Numbered from the stretch's first letter, positions 26,829 to 35,903 are shown. The stretch is 64,000 bases of DNA from JAFGNV01 sp964612485 (GCA_964612485.1 CAZTFF010000016.1:40432-104431), one strand, 5' to 3'. Translations and numbers: made by a program. The notes: generated by a model from the sequence alone, not told the origin.

Positions 26829-28358
26829 ATGAGTACCAACCCCCAACAATCACCTATCAAAAAACTGGAAACCGGGATTGACGGTTTTGATCTTGTCACC
26901 GATGGCGGCCTGCCCCAGGGGCGCACCACGCTGGTATCCGGCACAGCCGGCAGCGGCAAAACCGTGCTGGCCGCGCAATTTCTGGCTGAAGGGATTATCA
27001 AAACCGGCGAAAGTGGTGTCTTTGTCACCTTTGAAGAGTCCGCCGTCGATATTCGCAAAAACATCATCTCGTTGGGCTGGGATATTAACACCTGGGAAAA
27101 AGAAAAAAAATGGGTTTTTGTGGATGCTTCTCCCCAGGCGGGTGAAGAGGCTATTTTCACGGGTGATTATGATCTGGGCGCGCTGTTGGTTCGCATTGAA
27201 AACGCCGTTCGCAGCATCAATGCGCAGCGTTTGTCGATGGATTCATTGGGCGCTATCTTTAGCCGGTTTGAACACACCACCACCATCCGCAGCGAGTTGC
27301 TGCGGATCGCTTCCGCACTCAAACAGATGAGTGTCACCGCCTTGATGACGGCGGAACGAAACCGCGATTATGGCGACATCACCCGCTTTGGCGTGGAAGA
27401 ATTTGTGGCCGACAATGTGGTAGTTTTGCGCAACGCGCTGGAAGCGGAACGCCGGCGGCGCACTCTGGAAATTTTGAAATTTCGCGGCACCAGCCACCAC
27501 AAAGGAGAATACCCCTTCACCATTATGCCCGGCGAGGGTATCATCGTTATTCCGCTTTCATCATTAGAATTAAGACAAAAATCATCCAATGTGCGCATTA
27601 GCTCCGGCAATCAAGAACTGGATAAAATGTGTGGCGGCGGTTTCTTCCGAGATTCCATCATCCTGGTGTCCGGCGCGACCGGCACCGGCAAAACGTTGAT
27701 CACCACCGAATTCATTGCCGGTGGGGTTGCCAATAACGAACGCTGCCTGCTCTTTGCTTTTGAAGAAAGCCGGGAGCAGCTCTTCCGCAACGCCATTGGC
27801 TGGGGGCGCGATTTTGAACAAATGGAAAAAGAAGGGAAGCTCAAAGTAGTGTGTGCCTACCCCGAAACCGCCGGACTGGAAGACCATTTGCTCATGATGA
27901 GAAAAATCATGACCGAATACCGGCCCAACCGCGTGGCCATCGACAGCCTATCGGCGCTGGAGCGGGTGTCTACCGTCAAAGGCTTCCGGGAATTTGTGAT
28001 TGGGCTGACCTCGTTCATCAAACATCAAGAAATTGCCGGGCTGTTTACCTCAACCACGCCCACCCTGATGGGCGGCACCTCCGTCACCGAGGCGCATATT
28101 TCCACCATCACCGACTCGATCATTTTACTTCGCTACGTTGAAATGTACGGCGAAATGCAACGCGGCATCACCGTGCTTAAGATGCGCGGGTCGATGCACG
28201 ACAAGGATATCCGCGAGTTCACCATTGACAGCAGCGGCATGCAGATGGGCAAACCGTTCCGTAACATTGCCGGTATTCTGGCCGGCCATCCGGTTTACGT
28301 TGACCCCAGCGAAGTTGACCGCTTGAGCGGCCTGTTTGCTGAAGGAGAAGGATTTTAA
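26829..28358 (+). CDS. kaiC: Circadian clock ATPase/autokinase KaiC
   Basis: 509 residues with two RecA-like halves. CI: Walker A GTAGSGKT (38-45), catalytic E69-E70. CII: Walker A GATGTGKT (282-289), catalytic E312-E313. The CII phosphorylation segment TEAHISTITDS keeps S425 and T426, the equivalents of S431/T432 in Synechococcus, and T420 (T426 there). The C-terminal A-loop and tail (~485-509) to which KaiA binds is present, a few residues shorter. It should form a hexamer with slow ATP hydrolysis and autophosphorylation. GGAG sits before the ATG; 72 bases separate it from kaiB. It converges with the ABC permease gene. Confidence 0.96.
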   Translation: MSTNPQQSPIKKLETGIDGFDLVTDGGLPQGRTTLVSGTAGSGKTVLAAQFLAEGIIKTGESGVFVTFEESAVDIRKNIISLGWDINTWEKEKKWVFVDASPQAGEEAIFTGDYDLGALLVRIENAVRSINAQRLSMDSLGAIFSRFEHTTTIRSELLRIASALKQMSVTALMTAERNRDYGDITRFGVEEFVADNVVVLRNALEAERRRRTLEILKFRGTSHHKGEYPFTIMPGEGIIVIPLSSLELRQKSSNVRISSGNQELDKMCGGGFFRDSIILVSGATGTGKTLITTEFIAGGVANNERCLLFAFEESREQLFRNAIGWGRDFEQMEKEGKLKVVCAYPETAGLEDHLLMMRKIMTEYRPNRVAIDSLSALERVSTVKGFREFVIGLTSFIKHQEIAGLFTSTTPTLMGGTSVTEAHISTITDSIILLRYVEMYGEMQRGITVLKMRGSMHDKDIREFTIDSSGMQMGKPFRNIAGILAGHPVYVDPSEVDRLSGLFAEGEGF

Positions 28359-28451
28359 AACGTTTTAGCCGCAACAACAACTTCATTGATTATTCCAGCC
28401 AGCCCCAAAAAGTCTGAAGTTGCTGCTACAGCCTGTAAAGGCAGAACCAGG

Positions 28452-29408
28452 CTACTGACGCAAGCCGCGCTGGCGGCCATACACCGAAAGCAGGATCAGC
28501 AAAATCACGCCCAGCACCATCAACCGGAAGGCTTCCGGCAGTTGCAGCGCTGTCAGCAGGCTGGTGATCAGAGTGAGCACCAGCGCGCCCGACATCGTGC
28601 CCCAATAGCTGCCAAAACCGCCGGCCAGCACCGTTCCGCCTACCACCACCGCCGCAATCGAGGGGAAGAGATAGCGGTCACCCAGGTTGAGGAACACGCT
28701 CCCCGTGAACCCCAGCACCATAAATCCACCCAGCGCGGCCAGCATGCCGCTCAACGTAAACGTGGCCGCAACGATCAACGGCACCCGAACGCCGGATAAA
28801 CGGGAGGTAATGCGATTTACGCCCACACCAAACAACTGCTTGCCGTAATTTGTCCGTTCCAGAACCATCCACATGATCAAACCGACCAAGATCCAGATGA
28901 TGACCACGCCGGGAATTTTGAAAATGAGCGGTTTGGAGATCAAAGTGGTCATGATCGGCGCGGGGTCTCCGATCAACTGGCCCTGGGTGAGAGCCAGGAT
29001 GATCCCCTGCACCACGCCGGCCATGCCCAACGTCATCACCAACGGCGGAATCCCGACGACCGTAACCCCCAACCCGTTGATCAAACCAATGCCCGCGCCG
29101 GCAGCCAGCGTGACGGCCAAGGCCGGCAGCACCATGCTATTTTGCCCGTCAACGATCCGAAACACGATGATCGCGCCCAGTGTCACCACCGCCCCCACCG
29201 ACAGGTCGATGCCCTCACCGCCGCTGATAATCACCAGGGTTTGGCCCGCCGCAATAATGCCTAAAAACGCGGCCAGGCGGATAATGTTGATGGCCTGATC
29301 AAAATTGGCAAAACCGGGGCGCACAATGCCGCCCAGAAAAAACAGGCCAATGGCCAGAAAGAGGGCCAGTAACGGCGGACTGATTCTAAAATTCTTTAAA
29401 ATCTTCAT
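28452..29408 (-). CDS. Sugar ABC transporter permease (RbsC family)
   Basis: 318 residues with 8-10 hydrophobic spans and the BPD_transp_2 core of ribose/xylose-type importers (GGEGIDLSVGAVVTLGAI and AAVVVGGTVLAGGFGSYWGT). It forms the membrane channel together with the neighbouring permease. Its ATG overlaps the stop of that permease gene (ATGA), and it is the last gene of the transporter operon. The sugar cannot be read from it. Confidence 0.9.
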   Translation of the reverse strand: MKILKNFRISPPLLALFLAIGLFFLGGIVRPGFANFDQAINIIRLAAFLGIIAAGQTLVIISGGEGIDLSVGAVVTLGAIIVFRIVDGQNSMVLPALAVTLAAGAGIGLINGLGVTVVGIPPLVMTLGMAGVVQGIILALTQGQLIGDPAPIMTTLISKPLIFKIPGVVIIWILVGLIMWMVLERTNYGKQLFGVGVNRITSRLSGVRVPLIVAATFTLSGMLAALGGFMVLGFTGSVFLNLGDRYLFPSIAAVVVGGTVLAGGFGSYWGTMSGALVLTLITSLLTALQLPEAFRLMVLGVILLILLSVYGRQRGLRQ

Positions 29409-30376
29409 AATTGCGTCTGCCTCCTGCGAATGAGTCTGATCAGGCCGGGGCCGGCCAGCGCCACGATGATAATTGAGGCGTCAACAAACGTTTGCCACCA
29501 GGTGGGCACATTGGCAAAGGAAATAATATTACGGATCGTGCCCAAAATAATCACGCCAATGATAGAGCCGGCAATGCCGCCCTGCCCCCCGCGCAAACGG
29601 GTTCCGCCCAGCACCACCGCCACAATCGAAGGCAGCGTCATGGCATCGCCAATGCGGGGATCGCCGGTGCCGGTACTGAGCGTGAGGGCCAGCGCGGCAA
29701 AAGCAGCCATCAAACCGGCAATCACATAGGTGCTCAACCGCATCAACGAAACCGGCACGCCGGTAGCATACGCCGATTCCGGCTGCCCGCCTACGGCGAA
29801 AAGATACCGGCCGTAACGCGTGGCCCGCAAGCCAACCCACAACAAGATCAACAAGGCGGCAACCCAGATGGTTAGGGGAATGCCCAGCGGATTGGCCCGG
29901 TATAACCGGGTGAGGTCCGAGGGCAGCAAGCCGCCGGGGCGGGGCAAAATCCACAGGGCCACGCCGGCAAAAATAAAACTGGTGGCGTAGGTGGTCACAA
30001 TCGGCTGCAAGCGCAGGTACGATACGCAGACGCCATTCAGCAAGCCGGCCAGCATCCCGGCGCCGGCGCCCAGGGTAACGGCGATGAGTATTTCCGATGC
30101 CGTTGAATCACGCGTGACCCACGTAACCAGAATAGCATTGACCATCGAAACCATTGTTCCCACTGATAGATCAAGTCCGCCGCCCATAATCACAATTGCT
30201 TGTCCGGCGGTGAGGATCATCAACGGGAGGAAAATACGCAGGTTGCCGCTTAGAACGCGCTGCTCGAACAGGTTGGGTTGCAGGTAAAAATTCACGCCCA
30301 GAGCCACGGCCAGCAAAGCCAGGGCAAATAAGTACGGATGTCGAAAGGTTAGTTTTTGTAATCCCGAGGTATTCAT
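29405..30376 (-). CDS. Sugar ABC transporter permease (RbsC family), second
   Basis: 323 residues, same family as the next gene (GGGLDLSVGTMVSMVNAI, VVLGGTRLRGGQGGIAGSIIG), with about nine membrane spans. Two different permeases beside one ATPase suggest a heterodimeric channel. The frame stays open to 30493, but ATG 30374-30376 overlaps the ATPase stop as ATGA and gives the family's N-terminus, so it is the start. It is coupled at both ends to its neighbours. Confidence 0.9.
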   Translation of the reverse strand: MNTSGLQKLTFRHPYLFALALLAVALGVNFYLQPNLFEQRVLSGNLRIFLPLMILTAGQAIVIMGGGLDLSVGTMVSMVNAILVTWVTRDSTASEILIAVTLGAGAGMLAGLLNGVCVSYLRLQPIVTTYATSFIFAGVALWILPRPGGLLPSDLTRLYRANPLGIPLTIWVAALLILLWVGLRATRYGRYLFAVGGQPESAYATGVPVSLMRLSTYVIAGLMAAFAALALTLSTGTGDPRIGDAMTLPSIVAVVLGGTRLRGGQGGIAGSIIGVIILGTIRNIISFANVPTWWQTFVDASIIIVALAGPGLIRLIRRRQTQL

Positions 30377-31887
30377 ACACCATTTTCCTGTACTGTGCCC
30401 ATGCTGGCGGTCACTAAGTCGGCATGGGTTAAGGTATCGCCGGACAATTCGGCTGTGACCCGGCCATCGTGCAGCACCAGCACCCGGTCGCACAGCCCCA
30501 GCAACTCTTCATCATCACTGCTGTAAAAAAGAATGGCCGTTCCCGCCTGGCGTAGATCAGAGAGCAGGTTGTAAAATTCACCTTTGGCGCCTACATCCAC
30601 GCCCTTGGTGGGGTCGTTGAGCAATAGCAGTTTTGGTTCTCGCAAAAGCCATTTGCCAATCACCACTTTTTGGGCGTTGCCGCCGCTCAGGCTGCTGACC
30701 AGGGAGTCCAGCGATTCCATGACCAGGCTCAAGGTATCGGCCATGCGGTTGGCATCGGCTCTGGCCTGGCGCATATTCAAGGGAAGGCCGTATTTACGCC
30801 ACGACGGAAGCTGAAAGTTCTCCAGAATGCTGCGCCGCAATAACAAGCCTTCGGTGGCGCGATCGCCGGGGATGAAGGCCACATCTCGCCGCATGGCCTG
30901 GCGCGGATGGGTAAAATGCACCGGCTGCGCCGACAGCGCAATATCGCCGGAAAAGGGGATGGCGCCAAAAATGGCCAGCAATAAATCGGCCTGGCCCTGG
31001 CCTTGCAGCCCGCCAATCCCCAGTAGTTCTCCGTCGCGCACATCCAGGCTGACGCCGCGCAATACCCGGCTGTGTAAATCATTCACCTTGAGACGCACCT
31101 GCGCCGTTGCCTGATCGCCGTTTTTCTCCAGCCGGCGGGGCACCACGCCGCCGCCCTCGATCATCATATTGACCAGTTCCTTCTCGGTGGTTTCCTGGAT
31201 GGGGCGGGTGCCGACGGTTTTGCCGTTGCGCAGCACGGTAACGCGATCGGCCACGCGCATGATTTCATCCATCCGGTGCGAGACAAAAACAATGGCCATG
31301 CCCTGTTCTTTCCAATCGGAAATCAATTCAAACAGGCGATTCACCTGCCGGCCATCGAGGCTGGCGGTGGCTTCGTCAAGAATCAGCAAGCGCGGGTTAA
31401 GGCTGTAGGCTTTGAGAATTTCAACAATCTGTTTTTCATCGGGGGGTAAATGTTCCACCGGAACATCGGGTTGCAGCGAGGCTTGATGCGTTCCGGCGAA
31501 TAAATCGAGCAGTTGCTGCGTTTTCTGGGCGATCTCGCCGGCATTCACCCGGAGGCCCCATTGGAGCGGTTCGCTGCCCAGCCAGATATTTTCGGCTACG
31601 GTCATATCCGGGATCAGGCTGAGTTCCTGGTAAACAGCGGTAATGCCCAATACTTTGGCGGCGTACGGCGAAGGAAAGCTGACTTCTTCATCATCTAGCA
31701 GCACGCGCCCTTCGTCCGGGGCCACCACGCCGGTTATGATCTTGCTGAGCGTGCTCTTGCCGCTGCCGTTAGCGCCCACAAAGGCCAGCACCTCGCCGGA
31801 TTCGACATCAAGATTGCCGTCGGCCAGCGCCACCACACCGCCATATCTTTTGACAACGCTTTGCGCGGAGAGGGATACTTTTTTCAT
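30373..31887 (-). CDS. Sugar ABC transporter ATP-binding protein (two nucleotide-binding domains)
   Basis: About 504 residues, RbsA/MglA type. The first domain has Walker A GANGSGKST and Walker B LLILDEATASLD, but its signature motif reads LPPDEKQ instead of the usual LS-x-G-x-x-Q. The second has the degenerate P-loop GLQGQGQADLL and a normal LSGGNAQKV signature. It should drive sugar uptake at the inner face of the membrane. The ATG at 31885-31887 (MKKVSLSAQSV) fits the family start; no ribosome site is clear, and the frame extends 51 bases upstream. It lies between the binding-protein gene and the permeases. Confidence 0.88.
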   Translation of the reverse strand: MKKVSLSAQSVVKRYGGVVALADGNLDVESGEVLAFVGANGSGKSTLSKIITGVVAPDEGRVLLDDEEVSFPSPYAAKVLGITAVYQELSLIPDMTVAENIWLGSEPLQWGLRVNAGEIAQKTQQLLDLFAGTHQASLQPDVPVEHLPPDEKQIVEILKAYSLNPRLLILDEATASLDGRQVNRLFELISDWKEQGMAIVFVSHRMDEIMRVADRVTVLRNGKTVGTRPIQETTEKELVNMMIEGGGVVPRRLEKNGDQATAQVRLKVNDLHSRVLRGVSLDVRDGELLGIGGLQGQGQADLLLAIFGAIPFSGDIALSAQPVHFTHPRQAMRRDVAFIPGDRATEGLLLRRSILENFQLPSWRKYGLPLNMRQARADANRMADTLSLVMESLDSLVSSLSGGNAQKVVIGKWLLREPKLLLLNDPTKGVDVGAKGEFYNLLSDLRQAGTAILFYSSDDEELLGLCDRVLVLHDGRVTAELSGDTLTHADLVTASMGTVQENGV

Positions 31888-31959
31888 AGTTGTTTGCCAA
31901 TCTAAAAAAAATTTGTTGAGGGGATGCCCTCTGGACACCCCCTCAACAGAAAGGAGAAG

Positions 31960-34284
31960 TTATTTCATAAACGCGTCGGCTTCCGCCTGGCTGATCCAGC
32001 CGTCCAGGGTGTAGGAGGCCGGAGAATCCTGGTACAGTTCGTACACTTCCTGGAAGTTGTCTTCGGTCACCACACCGGGGATCGGCACGTACAGCGTATT
32101 GCCGAACTCGCCTTGCAGTTGGGCTTCGTCAACCGCTTTGCCGGCCAACAGTTCCATGGCCACGCGCATGCCGCTCACCCCCTGGCCCGGTGGATTGACC
32201 ACGCCAATGGTGGTGAACTCGGGACGATCCTGCTTGACTTCATACCACAGTTGCAGGAAGCCGGCCCGCGCTTCGCCGGTGCTCACCGGCCACTCATCGG
32301 GATCGGCGGTAATGATGGCCCGCAGCGCACCTTCGGCCATGCCATCCTGCGTCCACACACCATCGATGTTGGGAATCGAGGCCAAAAAGTCGCTCATCAC
32401 TTGCTGACCCGTAGCCTGGTCCCACATGCCGGTGTCGCGGCCCACCACATTCAGATTGGTGCCGGCAAAAACTTCTTCCACGCCGGCCATGCGCGCTTCG
32501 TTGGCCGGGTGGCCCACAAAGCCTTCGATCAGGACCACATCGCCTTCGCCGTTCAATTGGTCAACCAGCCAGCGGGCGCTGATCTTGGCCCATTCTTTCT
32601 GATCGGTCACCACGTTGATGGCGCCTTCAGCGCTGATCTCCTGGTCAACGGCAATTACGACGATGCCGGCGTCAACGGCCTCTTCGATGATAGGGTTCAG
32701 GGCGTTCTGGTCGTTGGGGTTGATGATGATGGCGTCCACGCCCCGGTTGATCAGGTTCTGGATCTGCTGGGTCTGGCCCTGCACATCCACATCGGCGCTT
32801 TCAATCACCAGCTCTTCAGTGAGGCCTAATTCCATATAAGCTTGATTGGCCTCCTGCATATTCTGGATCATCTGGGTGCGCCATTCGCTGCCCACAAAAC
32901 CGTTAGACACGCCAATGGTGAAGGGCGCGCCCGCGACCTCGCCCAAAACAGCGCTGATTTCATCCGGGCTATCCTGAACCGGCGGCGTGAACCCGCCCCC
33001 AGCCATTTCTTCTTTCATTTCCATCGACTCGTCATCACCAGCCATAGTGGGGTCTTCCATCAAATCCTCAGCCATGATGTTACCTTCCATCAAGGCCACG
33101 GCCTCATCCTGGCTGATCCAGCCGTCAAGCGTGTAAGAGGCCGGAGAGTCTTTGTACTGCTCGTACACTTCCGGGAAATTCTCTTCGGTCACCACACCGG
33201 GAATCGGCACGTAAATGGTGTTGCCAAACGTGCCGCGCAGCACGCCTTCGGCAATTTCACGGCCTTGCAGCAGTTCCAGCGCCACGCGCATGCCGCTCAC
33301 ACCCTGGCCCGGTGGATTGACCACGCCAATGGTGGTGAACTCGGGGCGATCCTGCTTGACTTCGTGCCACAATTGCAGGAAGCCGGCCCGCGCCTCGCCG
33401 GTTGTCACCGGCCATTCATCGGGATCGGCGGTGATGATGGCCCGCAGCGCGCCTTCGGCCATGCCGTCCTGCGTCCAGACACCGTCGATGTTGGGAATCG
33501 AGGCCAAAAAGTCACTCATGACCTGCTGACCCGTAGCCTGGTCCCACATCCCGGTGTCGCGGCCCACTACATTGATGCCGGGATTCTCGGCGAAGACCTC
33601 TTCCACGCCGGCCATCCGCGCTTCGTTAGCGGGGTGGCCCACAAAGCCTTCGATCAAGACCACATCGCCTTCGCCGTTCAATTGGTCAACCAGCCAGCGG
33701 GCGCTGATCTTGGCCCATTCTTTCTGATCGGTCACCACGTTGATGGCGCCTTCAGCGCTGATCTCCTGGTCAACGGCAATTACGACGATGCCGGCGTCAA
33801 CGGCCTCTTCGATGATAGGGTTCAGGGCGTTCTGGTCGTTGGGGTTGATGATGATGGCGTCCACGCCCCGGTTGATCAGGTTCTGGATCTGCTGGGTCTG
33901 GCCCTGCACATCCACATCGGCGCTTTCAATGACCAACTCATTGGTCAACCCCTGATCCATATACTCCTGATTGACGTCCTGCATATTCTGGATCATCTGG
34001 GTGCGCCATTCACTGCCCACAAAACCATTGGACACGCCGATGGTGAAGGGCGCGCCTTCGCCCGTTTCCTCGGCCATCTCTTCTTCAGCTATCTCTTCTT
34101 CGGCTGGGGCTGTCGCTTCTTCAGCCATCTCTTCCTCGGCCGGAGCGGCCTCTTCCTGAGGCTCTTCGGCGGCCGGTTCTTGCGGGGCCGGGGTGGCGGT
34201 TCCACCACAGGCGGCCACTACCGATGCAATCAGCAGCAATGCTACCAAAACCATCATGGGTTTGTAAATATTTTTGATACGCAT
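31960..34284 (-). CDS. Sugar ABC transporter binding lipoprotein with tandemly duplicated domain
   Basis: 774 residues. The signal peptide ends in the lipobox VAAC (Cys26), and a Glu/Ala/Pro-rich linker follows to ~76. Then come two nearly identical ribose-type periplasmic-binding domains (Peripla_BP_4 like), residues ~77-399 and ~452-773, offset by 375. Both begin GAPFTIGVSNGFVGSEWRTQ. They are joined by an acidic linker of ~50 residues. Family members normally have one such domain of ~330 residues. At DNA level 32533-32805 and 33658-33930 are identical over 273 bp, a sign of recent duplication or gene conversion. It should bind the sugar outside the cell and feed the permeases downstream. 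A ribosome site (GGAGGAGA) precedes the ATG. Confidence 0.9.
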   Translation of the reverse strand: MRIKNIYKPMMVLVALLLIASVVAACGGTATPAPQEPAAEEPQEEAAPAEEEMAEEATAPAEEEIAEEEMAEETGEGAPFTIGVSNGFVGSEWRTQMIQNMQDVNQEYMDQGLTNELVIESADVDVQGQTQQIQNLINRGVDAIIINPNDQNALNPIIEEAVDAGIVVIAVDQEISAEGAINVVTDQKEWAKISARWLVDQLNGEGDVVLIEGFVGHPANEARMAGVEEVFAENPGINVVGRDTGMWDQATGQQVMSDFLASIPNIDGVWTQDGMAEGALRAIITADPDEWPVTTGEARAGFLQLWHEVKQDRPEFTTIGVVNPPGQGVSGMRVALELLQGREIAEGVLRGTFGNTIYVPIPGVVTEENFPEVYEQYKDSPASYTLDGWISQDEAVALMEGNIMAEDLMEDPTMAGDDESMEMKEEMAGGGFTPPVQDSPDEISAVLGEVAGAPFTIGVSNGFVGSEWRTQMIQNMQEANQAYMELGLTEELVIESADVDVQGQTQQIQNLINRGVDAIIINPNDQNALNPIIEEAVDAGIVVIAVDQEISAEGAINVVTDQKEWAKISARWLVDQLNGEGDVVLIEGFVGHPANEARMAGVEEVFAGTNLNVVGRDTGMWDQATGQQVMSDFLASIPNIDGVWTQDGMAEGALRAIITADPDEWPVSTGEARAGFLQLWYEVKQDRPEFTTIGVVNPPGQGVSGMRVAMELLAGKAVDEAQLQGEFGNTLYVPIPGVVTEDNFQEVYELYQDSPASYTLDGWISQAEADAFMK
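32533..32805. repeat. Copy B of 273-bp exact internal direct repeat
   Basis: Identical, base for base by eye, to 33658-33930, 1125 bp away and in the same frame. It encodes the same segment in the second binding domain. Flanking sequence is similar but not identical. Confidence 0.9.
33658..33930. repeat. Copy A of 273-bp exact internal direct repeat
   Basis: Partner of 32533-32805, in the first binding domain of the substrate-binding lipoprotein. Confidence 0.9.
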
Positions 34285-34358
34285 GGTATCTCCTCCATTA
34301 AGACTAATAATGTACTACACGCTTTTGTTTGAATGTTCGGATATTTGGAACTAAAAAT

Positions 34359-34413
34359 CTACAATTTTTTTTATTCATCACCCCCTTTAAAAATCGCTAA
34401 TTTTAAATTGTAG
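34359..34413. promoter_or_regulatory. 9-bp inverted repeat between binding-protein and ROK regulator genes
   Basis: CTACAATTT (34359-34367) and AAATTGTAG (34405-34413) are exact inverted repeats 37 bases apart in the AT-rich leader before the binding-protein gene. It could be an operator for the neighbouring ROK repressor; that is inference. Confidence 0.4.
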
Positions 34414-34445
34414 CCGGCTAATTGTGAATAATCGTACCTGATTAC

Positions 34446-35657
34446 TTACTCTCTGACAACAAACACATTCTCCAGAGCCAATCTTATCCCGCCGATCACG
34501 CCGGCATCATCTCCCAAGGCGGAAAACTCAATCCGCAGCCCTTTGGTAGACAAAGCCGTTGACCGGCGCAGGACCGCCTGTCGAATGGACGACAATAACT
34601 TGTTCCCTATTTTGCTTACCCCGCCGCCAATTAAAATCAGCCTGGGGTTAAAAAAGTTGACCAGCCCGGCCAGCATTCCGCCAACCATCCGGCCACTATC
34701 CTTAACAATCTCATTAGCTACTCGATCACCGGCTGCCGCGGCCTGTCCCACATCAACGGCAGTAATCTCACCGGTCTCGATCAGGCGTTGGGCCAGAAAT
34801 TCACTCGTGCCGTTCTCGGCTGCCGCCTGACCTCTGGCGGCAATCGCCGGGCCGGCGGCCATCGCCTCCAGGCAGCCGGGATTTCCGCAGTGGCAAATGG
34901 GGCCGTTGTAATCGATGCAGATGTGGCCCACATCCCCGGCGCAGCCATCGGTGCCGCGATAAATTTCACCTTTGCAGATAATGCCGCATCCAATGCCCGT
35001 GCCGATTTTGATAAAAAGAAAATTGTTAATTCCCTGCCCGGCCCCGGCATACAATTCTCCCAGGGCCATCACATTAACATCATTGTCAACCATCACCTGC
35101 GCCGTCGGGAACGTTTGCTGCATAAAGGTTTTGATGGGATAACCTTCCCAGCGCGGCATGAGCGGCGGCGCAATTAAAACGCCCTTAAGAAAAGCCACCG
35201 GCCCCGGCACCCCCAGACCCACGCCCAAAAGCTGCTCCGGTTCCAACTGATGGCGGCGCATCATAGTGATGATGAGTTCACAAATACGGCCCAGGATCAC
35301 TTGGGGGTCGTCGCCAACGTCGGCGGGTTCGGTGTAGCGCTCCAGAATATCGGCCTGCAAATCGGCCAGGGCCAGATCGACGCTCGTTGCACCCAAATCG
35401 ACGCCGGCCACATACCCCAAGTTGCCGTTGAGATCCAACATCACCGGGCGGCGCCCGCCCTGCGATTGGCCTTGCCCGGTTTCCTGCAAAATACCTCTTT
35501 CCAACAAACCGGTAATCATCGCTGTGATATTGGCCCGAGAAAACCCCAATATTCGCGCCAGATCGGTGCGAGACAACGGCCCCAAACGACGAATGGCCCG
35601 GATCACTTCCGCTTCGGCGGTTTCTAAAATTAGAGAAGCTTGCTTTTTAGATGTCAA
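34446..35657 (-). CDS. ROK-family transcriptional repressor (NagC/XylR/Mlc type)
   Basis: 403 residues. The N-terminal winged helix-turn-helix (~15-70: LGPLSRTDLARILGFSRANITAMI) is followed by a ROK sugar-binding domain with GVDLGATSVD, the GTGIGCGI loop and the zinc motif CHCGNPGCLEAM. Such proteins repress sugar-transport genes until the sugar binds. It is 161 bases upstream of the binding-protein gene, on the same strand, so control of that transporter is likely. The start codon that fits is TTG with no clear ribosome site, so the N-terminus is uncertain. Confidence 0.85.
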   Translation of the reverse strand: MTSKKQASLILETAEAEVIRAIRRLGPLSRTDLARILGFSRANITAMITGLLERGILQETGQGQSQGGRRPVMLDLNGNLGYVAGVDLGATSVDLALADLQADILERYTEPADVGDDPQVILGRICELIITMMRRHQLEPEQLLGVGLGVPGPVAFLKGVLIAPPLMPRWEGYPIKTFMQQTFPTAQVMVDNDVNVMALGELYAGAGQGINNFLFIKIGTGIGCGIICKGEIYRGTDGCAGDVGHICIDYNGPICHCGNPGCLEAMAAGPAIAARGQAAAENGTSEFLAQRLIETGEITAVDVGQAAAAGDRVANEIVKDSGRMVGGMLAGLVNFFNPRLILIGGGVSKIGNKLLSSIRQAVLRRSTALSTKGLRIEFSALGDDAGVIGGIRLALENVFVVRE

Positions 35658-35903
35658 CTTCGACCGTTCCGGTATAAAGATTTGTCGACGAGATTGATTA
35701 TAGCGATAGTCGTACGAGTTGGAGAATTCAAACAGGACTTCGATAAATACGTTTTGAGGCGCTTGATTTTTATCTGCTTACGACAAAAATTATAAAACTT
35801 ATGTAAATTTTTGAAGCAAGTACGCTAAATACTAGCACAAGCTCAGCAATTTGTCAAGCATTTTTCCTCTCGTCACCCAAATTTATACCGGCCAGACTGT
35901 TGA

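Noticed and set aside
28359..28451. Terminator hairpin between kaiC and the permease gene
   Set aside because: Only a loose 8-bp pairing (CAACTTCA with TGAAGTTG) with a loop of over 20 bases and no T-run; too weak to report.
31960..34284. Two separate binding-protein genes instead of one fused gene
   Set aside because: The frame is continuous, with one signal peptide and an acidic linker between domains; no internal start with ribosome site or second lipobox was seen.
32842..34332. 496-codon plus-strand frame opposite the binding-protein gene
   Set aside because: Antisense of the duplicated domains; the minus-strand protein has a lipobox and complete fold, the plus-strand product has no recognisable feature.
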